The position numbers and the translations under genes are program-made. A stretch of DNA of 64,000 nt from JAADFF01 sp013153035. GTDB lineage: Bacteria; Coprothermobacterota; Coprothermobacteria; Coprothermobacterales; JAADFF01. The notes under the pieces are model-generated. The model had not been told where the DNA came from. It saw only the letters and a list, made by a program, of their open reading frames with translations, and made no database searches. The DNA lies in assembly GCA_026184435.1 (NCBI GenBank), contig CP046447.1. One strand, 5' to 3'. Below are positions 34,863-42,607 of the stretch, piece after piece; within the stretch, counting starts at the first letter, position 1, and every line of letters begins with the position of its first letter.

Positions 34863-35323
34863 GGCTAGTTATCCAGAGGGTTTCTAAAGCATCTTTGACT
34901 GTTGATGGTGCTGATAAAGGAGCTATAGGTAAAGGACTTGTCGTTTATGTGGGGTTTGCGGATAGTGATGCAGAAAGAAATGACTGGGAGAAAGTGTTTA
35001 CTAAAGTTATCAATAAGCTTATAGGGTTGAGGGTGTTTCCTGATAGTGAAGGGAAGATGAATTTGTCTATTCAAGATATTAGAGGAGGTATTGTTCTCGT
35101 TAGTAATTTTACCCTTTATGCCGATATATCTCGAGGAAAAAGGCCTTCTTTTACCAAAGCCTTAAAGCCAGATATTGCCGAATCGTTGTATAAAAAGCTT
35201 GAGCAAATGTTTATGCAGGCTATGGAAGCTGAGGGACTATCTTTTCTTCATGGTACTTTTGGTGCAGACATGGATATTGATGCTGTTTCATGGGGGCCTG
35301 TTAATATTGTATGGGACATCTAA
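34859..35323 (+). CDS. dtd: D-aminoacyl-tRNA deacylase
   Basis: Removes D-amino acids (and glycine mischarged on tRNA-Ala) from tRNA. 154 aa starting MRLVIQRVSKASLTVDG, with VLVSNFTLYADISRGKRPSF (usual SQFTL reads SNFTL) and the C-terminal GTFGADMDIDAVSWGPVNI holding the cross-subunit Gly-Pro motif. The start overlaps the rel stop by ATGA, the classic rel-dtd pairing. Its last 17 bases overlap the prepilin gene's likely TTG start. Confidence 0.93.
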   Translation: MRLVIQRVSKASLTVDGADKGAIGKGLVVYVGFADSDAERNDWEKVFTKVINKLIGLRVFPDSEGKMNLSIQDIRGGIVLVSNFTLYADISRGKRPSFTKALKPDIAESLYKKLEQMFMQAMEAEGLSFLHGTFGADMDIDAVSWGPVNIVWDI

Positions 35324-36056
35324 GTATCGAGAGGTAGGTTATTCCCTAATCGAATCTGTAGTTGTGATAGTAATCCTTGGAATTCTTCTTGCTGCTGCTG
35401 TGCCATATTATTTAGATGCTGTTGAGGAAGCTAAGGATAAGGCCCATCTTACCAATATAGATATGATTGTAAAAACCCTTACTGTTGATAGACCGACCTT
35501 GTGGAATGCTAGTGAGTTTGCTATTTGGTTTTATAAGAAGTATCCTGATATGCTTTGTCCATGGTCTGGTAAGCCGTATCAAGTTTTTAATGGAGCTGTT
35601 TGGGCCTATGACGAAGGAAATAAATGCACCATTGGTTTTTTAACGAGAAATTTTTATCATCTTATAACCGCTTATCACTACACTGGGGGAAAGCAATTGG
35701 TCTTTACAGCTGTTCAGAGGTGGGGTGGTTGTCATAAGGAATATGTAGTGGTTAAGAATATTTCTAATAAGACAATAAGATTAAATGGCTGGAGTATTAC
35801 CGATGGATACGGAAGGTATTCATATAAATTTATTTTTGGAAACATTGAGCTTACCCCCGGAAGTACATTGAAGATCTATTCTGATACCAATAGGTATGGT
35901 ACATGGTTTAGGAATGGTAAACGAGGGAAATGTTTTGGAGGTATTAATAATAACTATTTAGGACAATATGATGTGTTATTTTTGCTTACTCCACACAATG
36001 TTGTACATGATTTCACAGATGAACAAAATCCGGTCAATGGTCCTGCAACTTACTGA
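35307..36056 (+). CDS. Prepilin-like protein fused to a lamin-tail domain
   Basis: From TTG 35307 the protein has a short leader MYGTSKYREVG, then YSLIES followed by a hydrophobic helix (VVVIVILGILLAAAVPYYL): a type III (type IV pilin/pseudopilin) signal with Gly at -1 and Glu at +5. After the helical spine come ~90 residues of unknown fold. The last ~110 residues (EYVVVKNISNKTIRLNGWSI onward) resemble a lamin-tail immunoglobulin-like domain, with TPGSTLKIYS and DVLFLLTPHNVVHDF. No pilus assembly genes are in the window. In-frame starts further upstream would lie deep inside dtd and add a Leu-rich stretch that merely mirrors dtd, so I reject them. 249 aa. Confidence 0.68.
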   Translation: MYGTSKYREVGYSLIESVVVIVILGILLAAAVPYYLDAVEEAKDKAHLTNIDMIVKTLTVDRPTLWNASEFAIWFYKKYPDMLCPWSGKPYQVFNGAVWAYDEGNKCTIGFLTRNFYHLITAYHYTGGKQLVFTAVQRWGGCHKEYVVVKNISNKTIRLNGWSITDGYGRYSYKFIFGNIELTPGSTLKIYSDTNRYGTWFRNGKRGKCFGGINNNYLGQYDVLFLLTPHNVVHDFTDEQNPVNGPATY

Positions 36057-36066
36057 TAGGCTGTTC

Positions 36067-36096
36067 TTGTCAAGTTCATGAAATATGTGGTATCAT
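36067..36096 (+). promoter_or_regulatory. Promoter of tRNA-Leu
   Basis: A -35 TTGTCA (36067-36072), an 18-base spacer ending in TGG, and a -10 TATCAT (36091-36096) lie 15 bases before the tRNA 5' end. This is the best complete promoter in the window and shows that the housekeeping sigma here uses an extended -10. Confidence 0.72.
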
Positions 36097-36110
36097 ACAG
36101 AATAGGTGGT

Positions 36111-36198
36111 GCGGGCGTGGTGGAAATGGCAGACACAGCGGACTTAAAATCCGCTGGGGTAAAACCCCGTGCGGGTTCAAATCCCGCCGCCCGCACCA
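36111..36198 (+). tRNA. tRNA-Leu (anticodon UAA)
   Basis: Acceptor stem GCGGGCG (36111-36117) pairs with CGCCCGC (36188-36194), followed by discriminator A and an encoded CCA (36196-36198). The anticodon stem GCGGA/TCCGC encloses CTTAAAA, anticodon TAA at 36145-36147. A long variable arm (TGGGGTAAAACCCCG) makes it class II, consistent with leucine, and the T arm contains GGTTCAAATCC. It has its own promoter 15 bases upstream. Confidence 0.98.
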
Positions 36199-36235
36199 GT
36201 GGGTTATTTATTAAGCCTACAAACTGATGTTTGAA

Positions 36236-36241
36236 TATAAT
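36236..36241 (+). promoter_or_regulatory. Candidate -10 element for rpsT
   Basis: TATAAT lies 20 bases before the rpsT start, within the AT-rich stretch after the tRNA. No good -35 at 16-18 bases; TTAAGC at 36211 is 19 bases away. The tRNA transcript may also read through. Confidence 0.35.
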
Positions 36242-36261
36242 ATAAACAGGAGGTGTGAAAG

Positions 36262-36549
36262 GTGCCAAATCTGAAATCGTCCAAAAAGAGGGCTAGACAG
36301 GCTATAAAGAGAACTGCCTATAACCGTTATTGGCGTAAGACAATGAAGACTTATATAAAGAAAGCTCGTAAGGCTATTCTTGCAGGTAATCTTGAAGAGG
36401 CTCGTAAGCTTGTGTATGATGCACAGCGTATGATTGACAAGGTTGCCTCTAAAGGGGTTATTCACAAAAGAGAGGCAGCTCGCAGGAAGTCTCGTATTAT
36501 GGGTATGTTGGCAAAGGCCGAAAAATCTATGGCCCAAACGCAAGAATAA
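36262..36549 (+). CDS. rpsT: 30S ribosomal protein S20
   Basis: A 95-residue, strongly basic, helical primary-binding 16S rRNA protein. It begins MPNLKSSKKRARQAIKR with further signature VASKGVIHKREAARRKSR near the C terminus. GTG start at 36262, 6 bases after AGGAGGTG (36248-36255). It lies between tRNA-Leu and the ferredoxin gene, with 16 bases to the latter, so it is probably co-transcribed with ferredoxin up to the terminator at 36768. Confidence 0.97.
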   Translation: MPNLKSSKKRARQAIKRTAYNRYWRKTMKTYIKKARKAILAGNLEEARKLVYDAQRMIDKVASKGVIHKREAARRKSRIMGMLAKAEKSMAQTQE

Positions 36550-36565
36550 AAAGGAGGGGATAGTT

Positions 36566-36742
36566 ATGGCTATTCAGGTAAATGAGGATCTCTGTATCGG
36601 ATGTGGTGTATGCTCTTCTTTGTGTCCACAGGTATTTGTTCTTGGTGATGATGGTAAGGCAAAGGTTGTTAATCCTGATGCAACCGACGATTGCGTAGAT
36701 ACTGCAATCGCTTCCTGCCCAACAGGAGCAATTTCTAAGTAA
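36566..36742 (+). CDS. Single-cluster [4Fe-4S] ferredoxin, Thermotoga type
   Basis: A 58-residue acidic ferredoxin, low-potential electron carrier for anaerobic oxidoreductases and hydrogenases. Cys10, Cys13, Cys16 (CIGCGVC) and Cys51 would bind one [4Fe-4S] cluster. The extra Cys20 and Cys43 fall at the same positions as the disulfide pair I recall for Thermotoga maritima ferredoxin. ATG at 36566 follows AAGGAGGGG. It is followed by the strongest ordinary terminator in the window. Confidence 0.93.
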   Translation: MAIQVNEDLCIGCGVCSSLCPQVFVLGDDGKAKVVNPDATDDCVDTAIASCPTGAISK

Positions 36743-36767
36743 TTAAAATTTATTCTTATGTATGGCA

Positions 36768-36796
36768 AAGAAGGGGGACGGCTAGTCCCCCTTCTT
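36768..36796 (+). terminator. Intrinsic terminator after ferredoxin
   Basis: AAGAAGGGGGAC (36768-36779) pairs perfectly with GTCCCCCTTCTT (36785-36796), loop GGCTA, tail GTTTTATTAG. It ends the rpsT-ferredoxin unit and abuts the stop of the convergent minus-strand gene at 36803. Confidence 0.93.
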
Positions 36797-36802
36797 GTTT
36801 TA

Positions 36803-37522
36803 TTAGTCTTTGAGCTCTTCTATCTTTTGTCTGATTTCCAAGAAGATTTCTGGATACATTTTAAGCAGTATAAGTAAATAAGATGCATCGGCTATGCTAG
36901 CTGCTATAAGGAGCAGTCGTGTAGGGTTGTTTATGTCCTTAACATAGGTTTCAATAAATTCTCTTAATTCTCCTTCAGGTAGTTCTTTGCCACTAGATAA
37001 CGAGGTAATAATTGCTTTAGAGATTTCCATAGACTTATTTTGATATTCTTTTAGCCATTCTATTTCTTCCTCTGGAAAACCTTCAAGCCCTATAACTTGC
37101 GGATTGTTAAGTATAAGTCCCCAGAAAAATTCTTCCTCTGCTTTATACACCTCTTTAACTTCTTCTGTGATACCTTTAAACTCATCATGGCTTTTTTCAA
37201 GAAGCTCTATGTTACTCATTGCTAATGTGACAGCACTAAGAATAAGTGGATATGCTAGTACAACGTCTTTTATAATTTTATTGAGCCTTTCTTCGTCTTT
37301 GGTGTTTAGTTCTTCTTGCAGTCTGTTAGCTATTTTATTGAGTATCAACAATGTGACAGAGACTTCGTTGATGGGGAAAATTTCTACCTTTACTTCATCT
37401 GACGATATTTCATCAGGTCTAGAAACCCTTACCTTTTCTTTGCTGAGCATATCATATGTTTCTGTAATAATTTCCAATATCCACTTAGGGATTAGACTTG
37501 CTTCTACTTGCGTGATGTTCAT
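36803..37522 (-). CDS. Unknown soluble helical protein
   Basis: I do not recognise this 239-aa protein. It is acidic and almost entirely predicted helical by composition (many Glu, Leu, Ile, Lys), with no signal peptide, no membrane segment and no Cys- or Gly-rich motif. The segments EVYKAEEEFFWGLILNNPQVIGLEGFPEEE and the C-terminal SYLLILLKMYPEIFLEIRQKIEEL could form amphipathic bundles. ATG at 37522 is supported by AGAGGAGG 7 bases upstream. It is a single-gene unit between the ferredoxin terminator and the divergent O-antigen-ligase-like gene. Confidence 0.7.
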   Translation of the reverse strand: MNITQVEASLIPKWILEIITETYDMLSKEKVRVSRPDEISSDEVKVEIFPINEVSVTLLILNKIANRLQEELNTKDEERLNKIIKDVVLAYPLILSAVTLAMSNIELLEKSHDEFKGITEEVKEVYKAEEEFFWGLILNNPQVIGLEGFPEEEIEWLKEYQNKSMEISKAIITSLSSGKELPEGELREFIETYVKDINNPTRLLLIAASIADASYLLILLKMYPEIFLEIRQKIEELKD

Positions 37523-37570
37523 ACAACATCCTCCTCTCATAAAGTGCTTTCCTATATTCTAACTTATTAT

Positions 37571-37579
37571 TGGTAGAAT
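37571..37579 (+). promoter_or_regulatory. Extended -10 promoter for the 37.6 kb unit
   Basis: TGGTAGAAT (TGn at 37571-37573, TAGAAT at 37574-37579) lies 31 bases before the ATG of the O-antigen-ligase-like gene. No clear -35. It would also drive fliS, flaG and fliD. Confidence 0.45.
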
Positions 37580-37610
37580 GAAGTAAAGTTCAGCTTGGGA
37601 GGGATAGATC

Positions 37611-39827
37611 ATGAATAGGACAGCGATTTTGGCTATATGGAAGAAGTTGATACTAGTATGGATACTTCCATGGGTGGTCTACACTTCACTTTTGACTCTG
37701 GAGGTTGTACCTTTGTGGACAGGACTGTTTCTCCCGTTTCTAATTACTATAGTTTATAGTAGATATACATTTAGCTCGTTTTCATTACCTAAATATTTCG
37801 TCACTTCGTTATATATGTTTTCTCTCTATTTGGGAATAACCATTTATTTATTGGGATCAAGACACTCTCAATTACCTGTTCCTTGGCCAGTAATTATTGC
37901 CATTGTGGTTGTTGTTTTGCTGGCCTTTAGAGGTATTCGTTCTTGGATTACATACATGGGAACTGGTGAAAGGGTACTAGGCGCTACCACATATATTTAT
38001 GCTCTCCTATTTGGCCTTTGGATATATTGGCTTCTCTTGTATAAGTTGGTGTCGATAAGAATGTTTATGCTTGTTGTATTGGCTTATTTTATCTTTCACT
38101 TTGCTATTTATGTGCTCCAGATTTCTGGTAAGGGATTTCAGTTAAAACTTGAAAAACTGAAGTATAGACCTGGTACTTATCTTGGAACCATAGGAAATCC
38201 ATTAACCTTCAATCTTAATTTGCTAATGGCTTCTCTGCTTGGCGTATGGGCATTGTATTATTTAAAAACATCTTTGTGGTTTATATGGCTCATTGCAACT
38301 GTGTCTGTGCTCTCGGTTTTATATAATACAAAACGCTCTGTTATTGTGGGGGCTATTGTTTACTTTCTTTTTCTTCCCATTTTCCTCTGTTTGGATTTTC
38401 ACTTCTCTTGGTATTGGGTTTTTATCTATTATGTTTTACTGGGTTTGTTAAGTTGGTTAGTGTTAAATGGTAAAGGTCCTCTTTCTAGACGTATTCGTGG
38501 TAACCTTTTCCCTTTATTTTATGCACGACATTTGAGGCAGTTAGGTATCCATCCGCAGATAAAGTTTTTTACTCTTTCCACTGCTACAACGCGTTTGTAC
38601 CTAGCCTTATCCGGTCTTAAGACATGGCTCAAATCACCGTTATGGGGATTTGGATTTGAATATGTAAGGCGATATCTTATAGAGAACAGGGCTATAGAGA
38701 CCTATTATGCAGAGCATACTAAAGGGTATGATCGTAGTCATAATATGTATGTAGATATTCTCATTGAAGGTGGTGTTGTTTGGTTTGCCCTTTTGGTATA
38801 TTTGCTCTATCCTGTATTTAAGCACCTTTTTTCATATCCTGCTACATTACTTTTAGGAATTACTATTGGTGTCATTTTGATGTTTTTGTTTTGGGATATT
38901 ACTTTTGTTGTTTCTATGGGATATTTATTTGGACCGGTATGGATATTTGAGAGTAAAGCTTATCTTGTTCCGGTATGGGCTTTGTATATTGTCAATGCTG
39001 TAATGTTATTGATTGTTACCATAACCCTGTTTAGATACGTCGCAGATATGTATAAGGGACTGGCAAGAGCTGTTATTCCGCGGGGATTAGATATTGCAAG
39101 AGAAGAAGCAGATAAGTCTCTTGCAATATGTCCTTTCCCAGACCACAATGTTGTATGGCGTACAGAGATAGTGGTTAAGTATATTCAGGTGTTAGATGCT
39201 AAGGGGACATCACCGGCATTGGCTGCCAAACTAGCTACAAGTATTACAGAGTATGAAAACCACATAAAAATTACAAATTATCCTGATTCTTTTCTAGCAT
39301 ATTTGGGATATGCCTATGGCACATTATATAGATTAGGATGCAAGGAATGTCTTGATAAGGCTATATTTTATTTCGAAAAGTCCATGGAACTTAATCCATT
39401 CAACGAGGCTACAATAAGTGCATATGCTAATTTTGCGGGAAATATTAAGGATTGGGATAGGACGTGTCGAATATTAGAGACTATACTTTATGCGAAGTAT
39501 TCAAATGACCCCGATGTGTTTGCTGAACAGATGAAAGAAGTGTTTTATGACGCTGTAAGATCTCATAGAAAATATGTATTGAAGATAGATGAAATGCCTG
39601 AAGATTTTAATATAGATGCTCACGCTATGGGTAGAATTTCTTGGCAGCCGGGTAGGATATCTCCTAACCTGATAAAAATGTATATTTTCTGCCTTATAGA
39701 AAAACAACGCTATGATGAGGCTAAAAAGTGGTTGAGATTTTATGAGAACTTTTATAAAGATGCGGATCCAGCGTTTGTTGACGAGATGTTTCTCAAAATT
39801 AAGCTCGGGCAGTTAAGAAATATATGA
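37611..39827 (+). CDS. O-antigen ligase/polymerase-like membrane protein with C-terminal TPR region
   Basis: 738 aa. The first ~470 residues contain about ten hydrophobic segments. A central external loop ends in YDRSHNMYVDILIEGGVVW, the HNxYxxxxxExG pattern of the WaaL/Wzy/PglL family, which transfers or polymerises glycans from lipid carriers. The last ~230 residues are soluble and helical, with TPR-like units (LDKAIFYFEKSMELNPFNEA, IEKQRYDEAKKWLRFYENF). ATG follows GGGAGGG. It ends 44 bases before fliS, so it may share the transcript with flagellar filament genes; a role in glycosylating flagellin or another surface protein is a hypothesis. Confidence 0.78.
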   Translation: MNRTAILAIWKKLILVWILPWVVYTSLLTLEVVPLWTGLFLPFLITIVYSRYTFSSFSLPKYFVTSLYMFSLYLGITIYLLGSRHSQLPVPWPVIIAIVVVVLLAFRGIRSWITYMGTGERVLGATTYIYALLFGLWIYWLLLYKLVSIRMFMLVVLAYFIFHFAIYVLQISGKGFQLKLEKLKYRPGTYLGTIGNPLTFNLNLLMASLLGVWALYYLKTSLWFIWLIATVSVLSVLYNTKRSVIVGAIVYFLFLPIFLCLDFHFSWYWVFIYYVLLGLLSWLVLNGKGPLSRRIRGNLFPLFYARHLRQLGIHPQIKFFTLSTATTRLYLALSGLKTWLKSPLWGFGFEYVRRYLIENRAIETYYAEHTKGYDRSHNMYVDILIEGGVVWFALLVYLLYPVFKHLFSYPATLLLGITIGVILMFLFWDITFVVSMGYLFGPVWIFESKAYLVPVWALYIVNAVMLLIVTITLFRYVADMYKGLARAVIPRGLDIAREEADKSLAICPFPDHNVVWRTEIVVKYIQVLDAKGTSPALAAKLATSITEYENHIKITNYPDSFLAYLGYAYGTLYRLGCKECLDKAIFYFEKSMELNPFNEATISAYANFAGNIKDWDRTCRILETILYAKYSNDPDVFAEQMKEVFYDAVRSHRKYVLKIDEMPEDFNIDAHAMGRISWQPGRISPNLIKMYIFCLIEKQRYDEAKKWLRFYENFYKDADPAFVDEMFLKIKLGQLRNI

Positions 39828-39871
39828 TCCCTCCGATTATATTAATGAAGAGAATAAAAGGAGGGATGACT

Positions 39872-40228
39872 ATGCCATATGGAGCATATCAGAGAGTAAG
39901 AAAAAGATATATCGAAGAGGAAGTAAAAAATGCATCACCTGTAAAATTGGTGCTAATGATATACGATTTAGTAATAGCATCTTTAAAGAAAGGTGATACT
40001 GTAAAAGCTCGTGCGGGTATTAGGGAACTTATAGATTCACTGGATTTTGAGAGAGGTGGAACACTGGCTACCAATTTGCTCTCTTTATATGAATATGCAT
40101 TAAGACAGATACATGAGGGTAATTTAGAAGAAGCACTGAATGTCATTAAACCTCTCAGGGATGCCTGGGAGGAGGCATTTTTCAAGAAAACCTCTGAGGA
40201 AAGCACCGAGGAGGTATCGGAGGGGTGA
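39872..40228 (+). CDS. fliS: Flagellar secretion chaperone FliS
   Basis: Cytoplasmic chaperone of flagellin, 118 aa, four-helix type. YGAYQRVRKRYIEEEVKNASPVKLVLMIYDLVI matches FliS, in which the N-terminal Tyr-rich segment and the P-x-x-L-x-x-M-L/I-Y-D motif are diagnostic. ATG 39872 lies 6 bases after GGAGGG; ATG 39866 would be too close. flaG follows after 6 bases and fliD after that; the usual order elsewhere is flaG-fliD-fliS, so the gene order is rearranged. No flagellin gene is in the window. Confidence 0.92.
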   Translation: MPYGAYQRVRKRYIEEEVKNASPVKLVLMIYDLVIASLKKGDTVKARAGIRELIDSLDFERGGTLATNLLSLYEYALRQIHEGNLEEALNVIKPLRDAWEEAFFKKTSEESTEEVSEG

Positions 40229-40234
40229 TGAACT

Positions 40235-40651
40235 ATGGCAGGTAGAGATTTTATCGAGGGAATCAGTGGGGTAGAGAGAGCAGATTTTGAAACACCATCT
40301 CGTGGTGTTGGCGAAGTCATGCAGTTATATTCCTTAGGAGATCGTCTTGTGAAGGAAGCAAGTCGATATAATGCTTATCTTGATGCCAATCAAACCAAAC
40401 CCCTCACTAAAGAAGATGTAGAAAATATGGTTGATCGTATAAAGAAGATTCTTGAAACTCTCGATGCCTCTGTTGATGTTAAAATTAAGCACTATAAAGA
40501 GATACCAGATCTTATACTTGGAATGCAAATAGTTTTCGAGGATAAGCGTACTAAAAAGGTTATTAAGGAAATTCCACCAGAAAAATTACTGAGGCTATAT
40601 AAAGAGCTTTTAGAAAAAATTGGCTTCTTCCTCCTCGATAAGGAGGTGTGA
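40235..40651 (+). CDS. flaG: FlaG family flagellar protein
   Basis: 138 aa. The C-terminal part IVFEDKRTKKVIKEIPPEKLLRLYKEL is the FlaG signature (V/IxDxxTxxVIREIPPEKxL); the N-terminal half is variable and helical. FlaG proteins lie next to fliD and affect filament length or capping; the biochemical role is not settled. Its last codons encode, in the mRNA, CCTCCT at 40630-40635 that can pair with the fliD ribosome binding site, which also overlaps its stop region. Confidence 0.87.
   Translation: MAGRDFIEGISGVERADFETPSRGVGEVMQLYSLGDRLVKEASRYNAYLDANQTKPLTKEDVENMVDRIKKILETLDASVDVKIKHYKEIPDLILGMQIVFEDKRTKKVIKEIPPEKLLRLYKELLEKIGFFLLDKEV
40630..40646 (+). promoter_or_regulatory. Hairpin masking the fliD ribosome binding site
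   Basis: CCTCCT (40630-40635) pairs perfectly with AGGAGG (40641-40646) around a CGATA loop. The right arm is the Shine-Dalgarno of fliD (ATG 40655), the left arm is in the last codons of flaG. Ribosomes finishing flaG would open it, so it probably couples fliD to flaG translation. Confidence 0.55.
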
Positions 40652-40654
40652 ATG

Positions 40655-42196
40655 ATGATTTCTAATGTGGGAGGTTTTAATCCACTAGCAACACGAGAAA
40701 TGGTTGATAAATACATTAATGCATTGCTTGCGCCTGCCAGAAAACCTATTGATCTTTTAAATAATCAGAAAACACAGATAGATAGACAGGTAAAGGCTTT
40801 AAATGAAATTAAAAGCATTCTTTCTTCTATGAAAGATTTGGCTCACAGTTTAGCAGATCCTGTGCTTGGTGCTTGGCGAGATAAAGAGGTATCTGTTTCT
40901 AATGATGATGTTGCTTCTGTCAGTGTTACTTCTAGTGCTACAGAGGGAGTTTGGGATTTAACGGTTAACAGAGTTGCGACAGCACACAGAGTTATCTCTA
41001 GTCAGGTAGCAAAGACCGATACCAATCTTGTAAATACTTATGGTGGAAAACTTTTAAAATTGACATTCAATCTCAAGGATGGAACAACTTCAACGGTAAA
41101 TGTGGATCTAACTGATATTACAACAGATAATGGTTCTACCAACATTGATGTTTTAAATAAAATAGCAGATGCTATTAATTCTGCTTCTGATGCTGGGGTT
41201 AAAGCTGTTGTTATTGGGACGGATCCTGATAATGTGAGACTGAGTATATATGCAACCTCTGTTGGATCCGATAAGGCGATCGATAGTATGAGTGCGGAAG
41301 AAAGTTCAGATGGGGGGAATACATATAGCGCAAGTAATCTATGGTCAGATCTAGCCCTTGATGACCTTTCAAAGGTTTATGACCCTACGGATCCTACTAG
41401 TGGTGGTTCTATTGCTCCTGAAGGAGAAAGTGGCACGACTTTTGATTATGATTGGCTCAATCTAGATGCTGTTCTTAGCGGAGTACCTATAAAAGATACA
41501 GACAATACTATATCTGATGGTATATTGGGGGCGACTATCACTGTTAAAAGTACGGGTTCAACAACAATTTCTATTCGCGATAATGTTGATAACGTCGTGA
41601 AGAAAATAGAAGATTTTATGAATAAGTTCACTGAACTCAACGCGAAGATACGAGCATATACATTCGCCGGTTCTGATAAGGCTGAGCGAGGAGTACTTGC
41701 CAATGATACTAGTATTAGAATGACGCTCTATGCTATACGTGAGGCTATGACTGCAGCTGTTAAAGTTACTGTGGGAAGTGATACGGAAACATTCACCGGG
41801 GAAAAACTTGGTATTACATTTGATAAAGAGGGTAATCTAACTTTTGACTCATCAATTATTAGAAATATGCTGAGTGGTTCGGAAGAAGATAGGGAAAAAA
41901 TAATAAAAGCTTTTACCCAGAGTACGGAAAACGGGGATCCTGAGGATGGAATTTTTGTAAGATTGGAGAAAAAGTTAGAGACCTATGTTGACTCTGTTAG
42001 CGGTCTATTTACCACGCGTATTAATAGTCTAAATGAGCGTAAGGATTACATTGACGAACGTATAAAAACACTTGAAAAGATGTTGGATGCGAAAGAGCAG
42101 ATGTATAGGGAACAGTTGGGTAATCTCATGGCTATGAGTATGGAATTAAAGCAGCAAGTTAGCGAAATGCATGGTATATTTGGTGGTACTATGTAA
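40655..42196 (+). CDS. fliD: Flagellar filament cap protein FliD
   Basis: HAP2 cap that promotes flagellin polymerisation at the filament tip. 513 aa. The N-terminal FliD_N region (YINALLAPARKPIDLLNNQKTQIDRQ, coiled coil) is followed by Thr/Ser/Asp-rich outer domains and the C-terminal coiled coil (NSLNERKDYIDERIKTLEKMLD then REQLGNLMAM). ATG 40655 is 6 bases after AGGAGGTG; ATG 40652 is too close. The outer region is acidic and low in similarity, as usual for the surface-exposed part. A terminator follows. Confidence 0.94.
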   Translation: MISNVGGFNPLATREMVDKYINALLAPARKPIDLLNNQKTQIDRQVKALNEIKSILSSMKDLAHSLADPVLGAWRDKEVSVSNDDVASVSVTSSATEGVWDLTVNRVATAHRVISSQVAKTDTNLVNTYGGKLLKLTFNLKDGTTSTVNVDLTDITTDNGSTNIDVLNKIADAINSASDAGVKAVVIGTDPDNVRLSIYATSVGSDKAIDSMSAEESSDGGNTYSASNLWSDLALDDLSKVYDPTDPTSGGSIAPEGESGTTFDYDWLNLDAVLSGVPIKDTDNTISDGILGATITVKSTGSTTISIRDNVDNVVKKIEDFMNKFTELNAKIRAYTFAGSDKAERGVLANDTSIRMTLYAIREAMTAAVKVTVGSDTETFTGEKLGITFDKEGNLTFDSSIIRNMLSGSEEDREKIIKAFTQSTENGDPEDGIFVRLEKKLETYVDSVSGLFTTRINSLNERKDYIDERIKTLEKMLDAKEQMYREQLGNLMAMSMELKQQVSEMHGIFGGTM

Positions 42197-42229
42197 CAAT
42201 CTCTACAAAATAGATAACTGCCATGTTAT

Positions 42230-42253
42230 AAAGCGGAGGGTATCCTCCGCTTT
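42230..42253 (+). terminator. Intrinsic terminator after fliD
   Basis: AAAGCGGAGG (42230-42239) pairs with CCTCCGCTTT (42244-42253), 4-base loop, tail TGTTGTATAATT. The tail contains the candidate -10 for the next unit, so termination and re-initiation lie side by side. Confidence 0.85.
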
Positions 42254-42258
42254 TGTTG

Positions 42259-42264
42259 TATAAT
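42259..42264 (+). promoter_or_regulatory. Candidate -10 of the main flagellar operon
   Basis: TATAAT in the context TTGTATAATTC, 22 bases before the start of the gene at 42287. The -35 region falls in the fliD terminator and has no consensus hexamer. The same 11-base context occurs before flgE (52159-52169). Confidence 0.45.
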
Positions 42265-42286
42265 TCCTATATAGGGAGGGATATAT

Positions 42287-42607
42287 GTGAAGATTGATGA
42301 ATATCTCACCTCTTATGAAAAGCTACTGGATAGGATTGAGAAATTGTTGGAAGAAGACAAGTATGCCGATGTCATGGGTCTAATTTCCGAAATAGATCAC
42401 ATTATCGCGTTGATTGATGAAGAGGTGAAAGGCTTAACAAAGGAGCAAAAAGACACTATAAAGCCCCGTGCGATGAAGATAATTAAAAGACAGGAGTCCA
42501 TTTTAGCCAGTATAGACGAAAAAGTTAAATCTATTCAAGGAAATTTAGAAATGATACCTAAGTTGCAAAGGGCGGCGAAGACCTATGGAAAAAACAGTCA
42601 GGTTTAA
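42287..42607 (+). CDS. Small helical flagellar-operon protein, possibly FliT-like
   Basis: 106 aa, soluble, fully helical and highly charged (YEKLLDRIEKLLEEDKYADVMGLISEIDHII). No specific motif is diagnostic. Position as first gene of the large flagellar operon just after fliD, size and helical character fit a FliT-type export chaperone, but similarity is too weak to be sure. GTG at 42287 follows GGGAGGG by 6-7 bases; an out-of-frame ATG precedes it. It overlaps the next gene by 23 bases. Confidence 0.6.
   Translation: MKIDEYLTSYEKLLDRIEKLLEEDKYADVMGLISEIDHIIALIDEEVKGLTKEQKDTIKPRAMKIIKRQESILASIDEKVKSIQGNLEMIPKLQRAAKTYGKNSQV

Noticed and set aside
35175..35306. Upstream extension of the prepilin reading frame with a hydrophobic start
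   Set aside because: It is the shifted frame of dtd; no ribosome site, and it would put ~44 residues before the prepilin leader.
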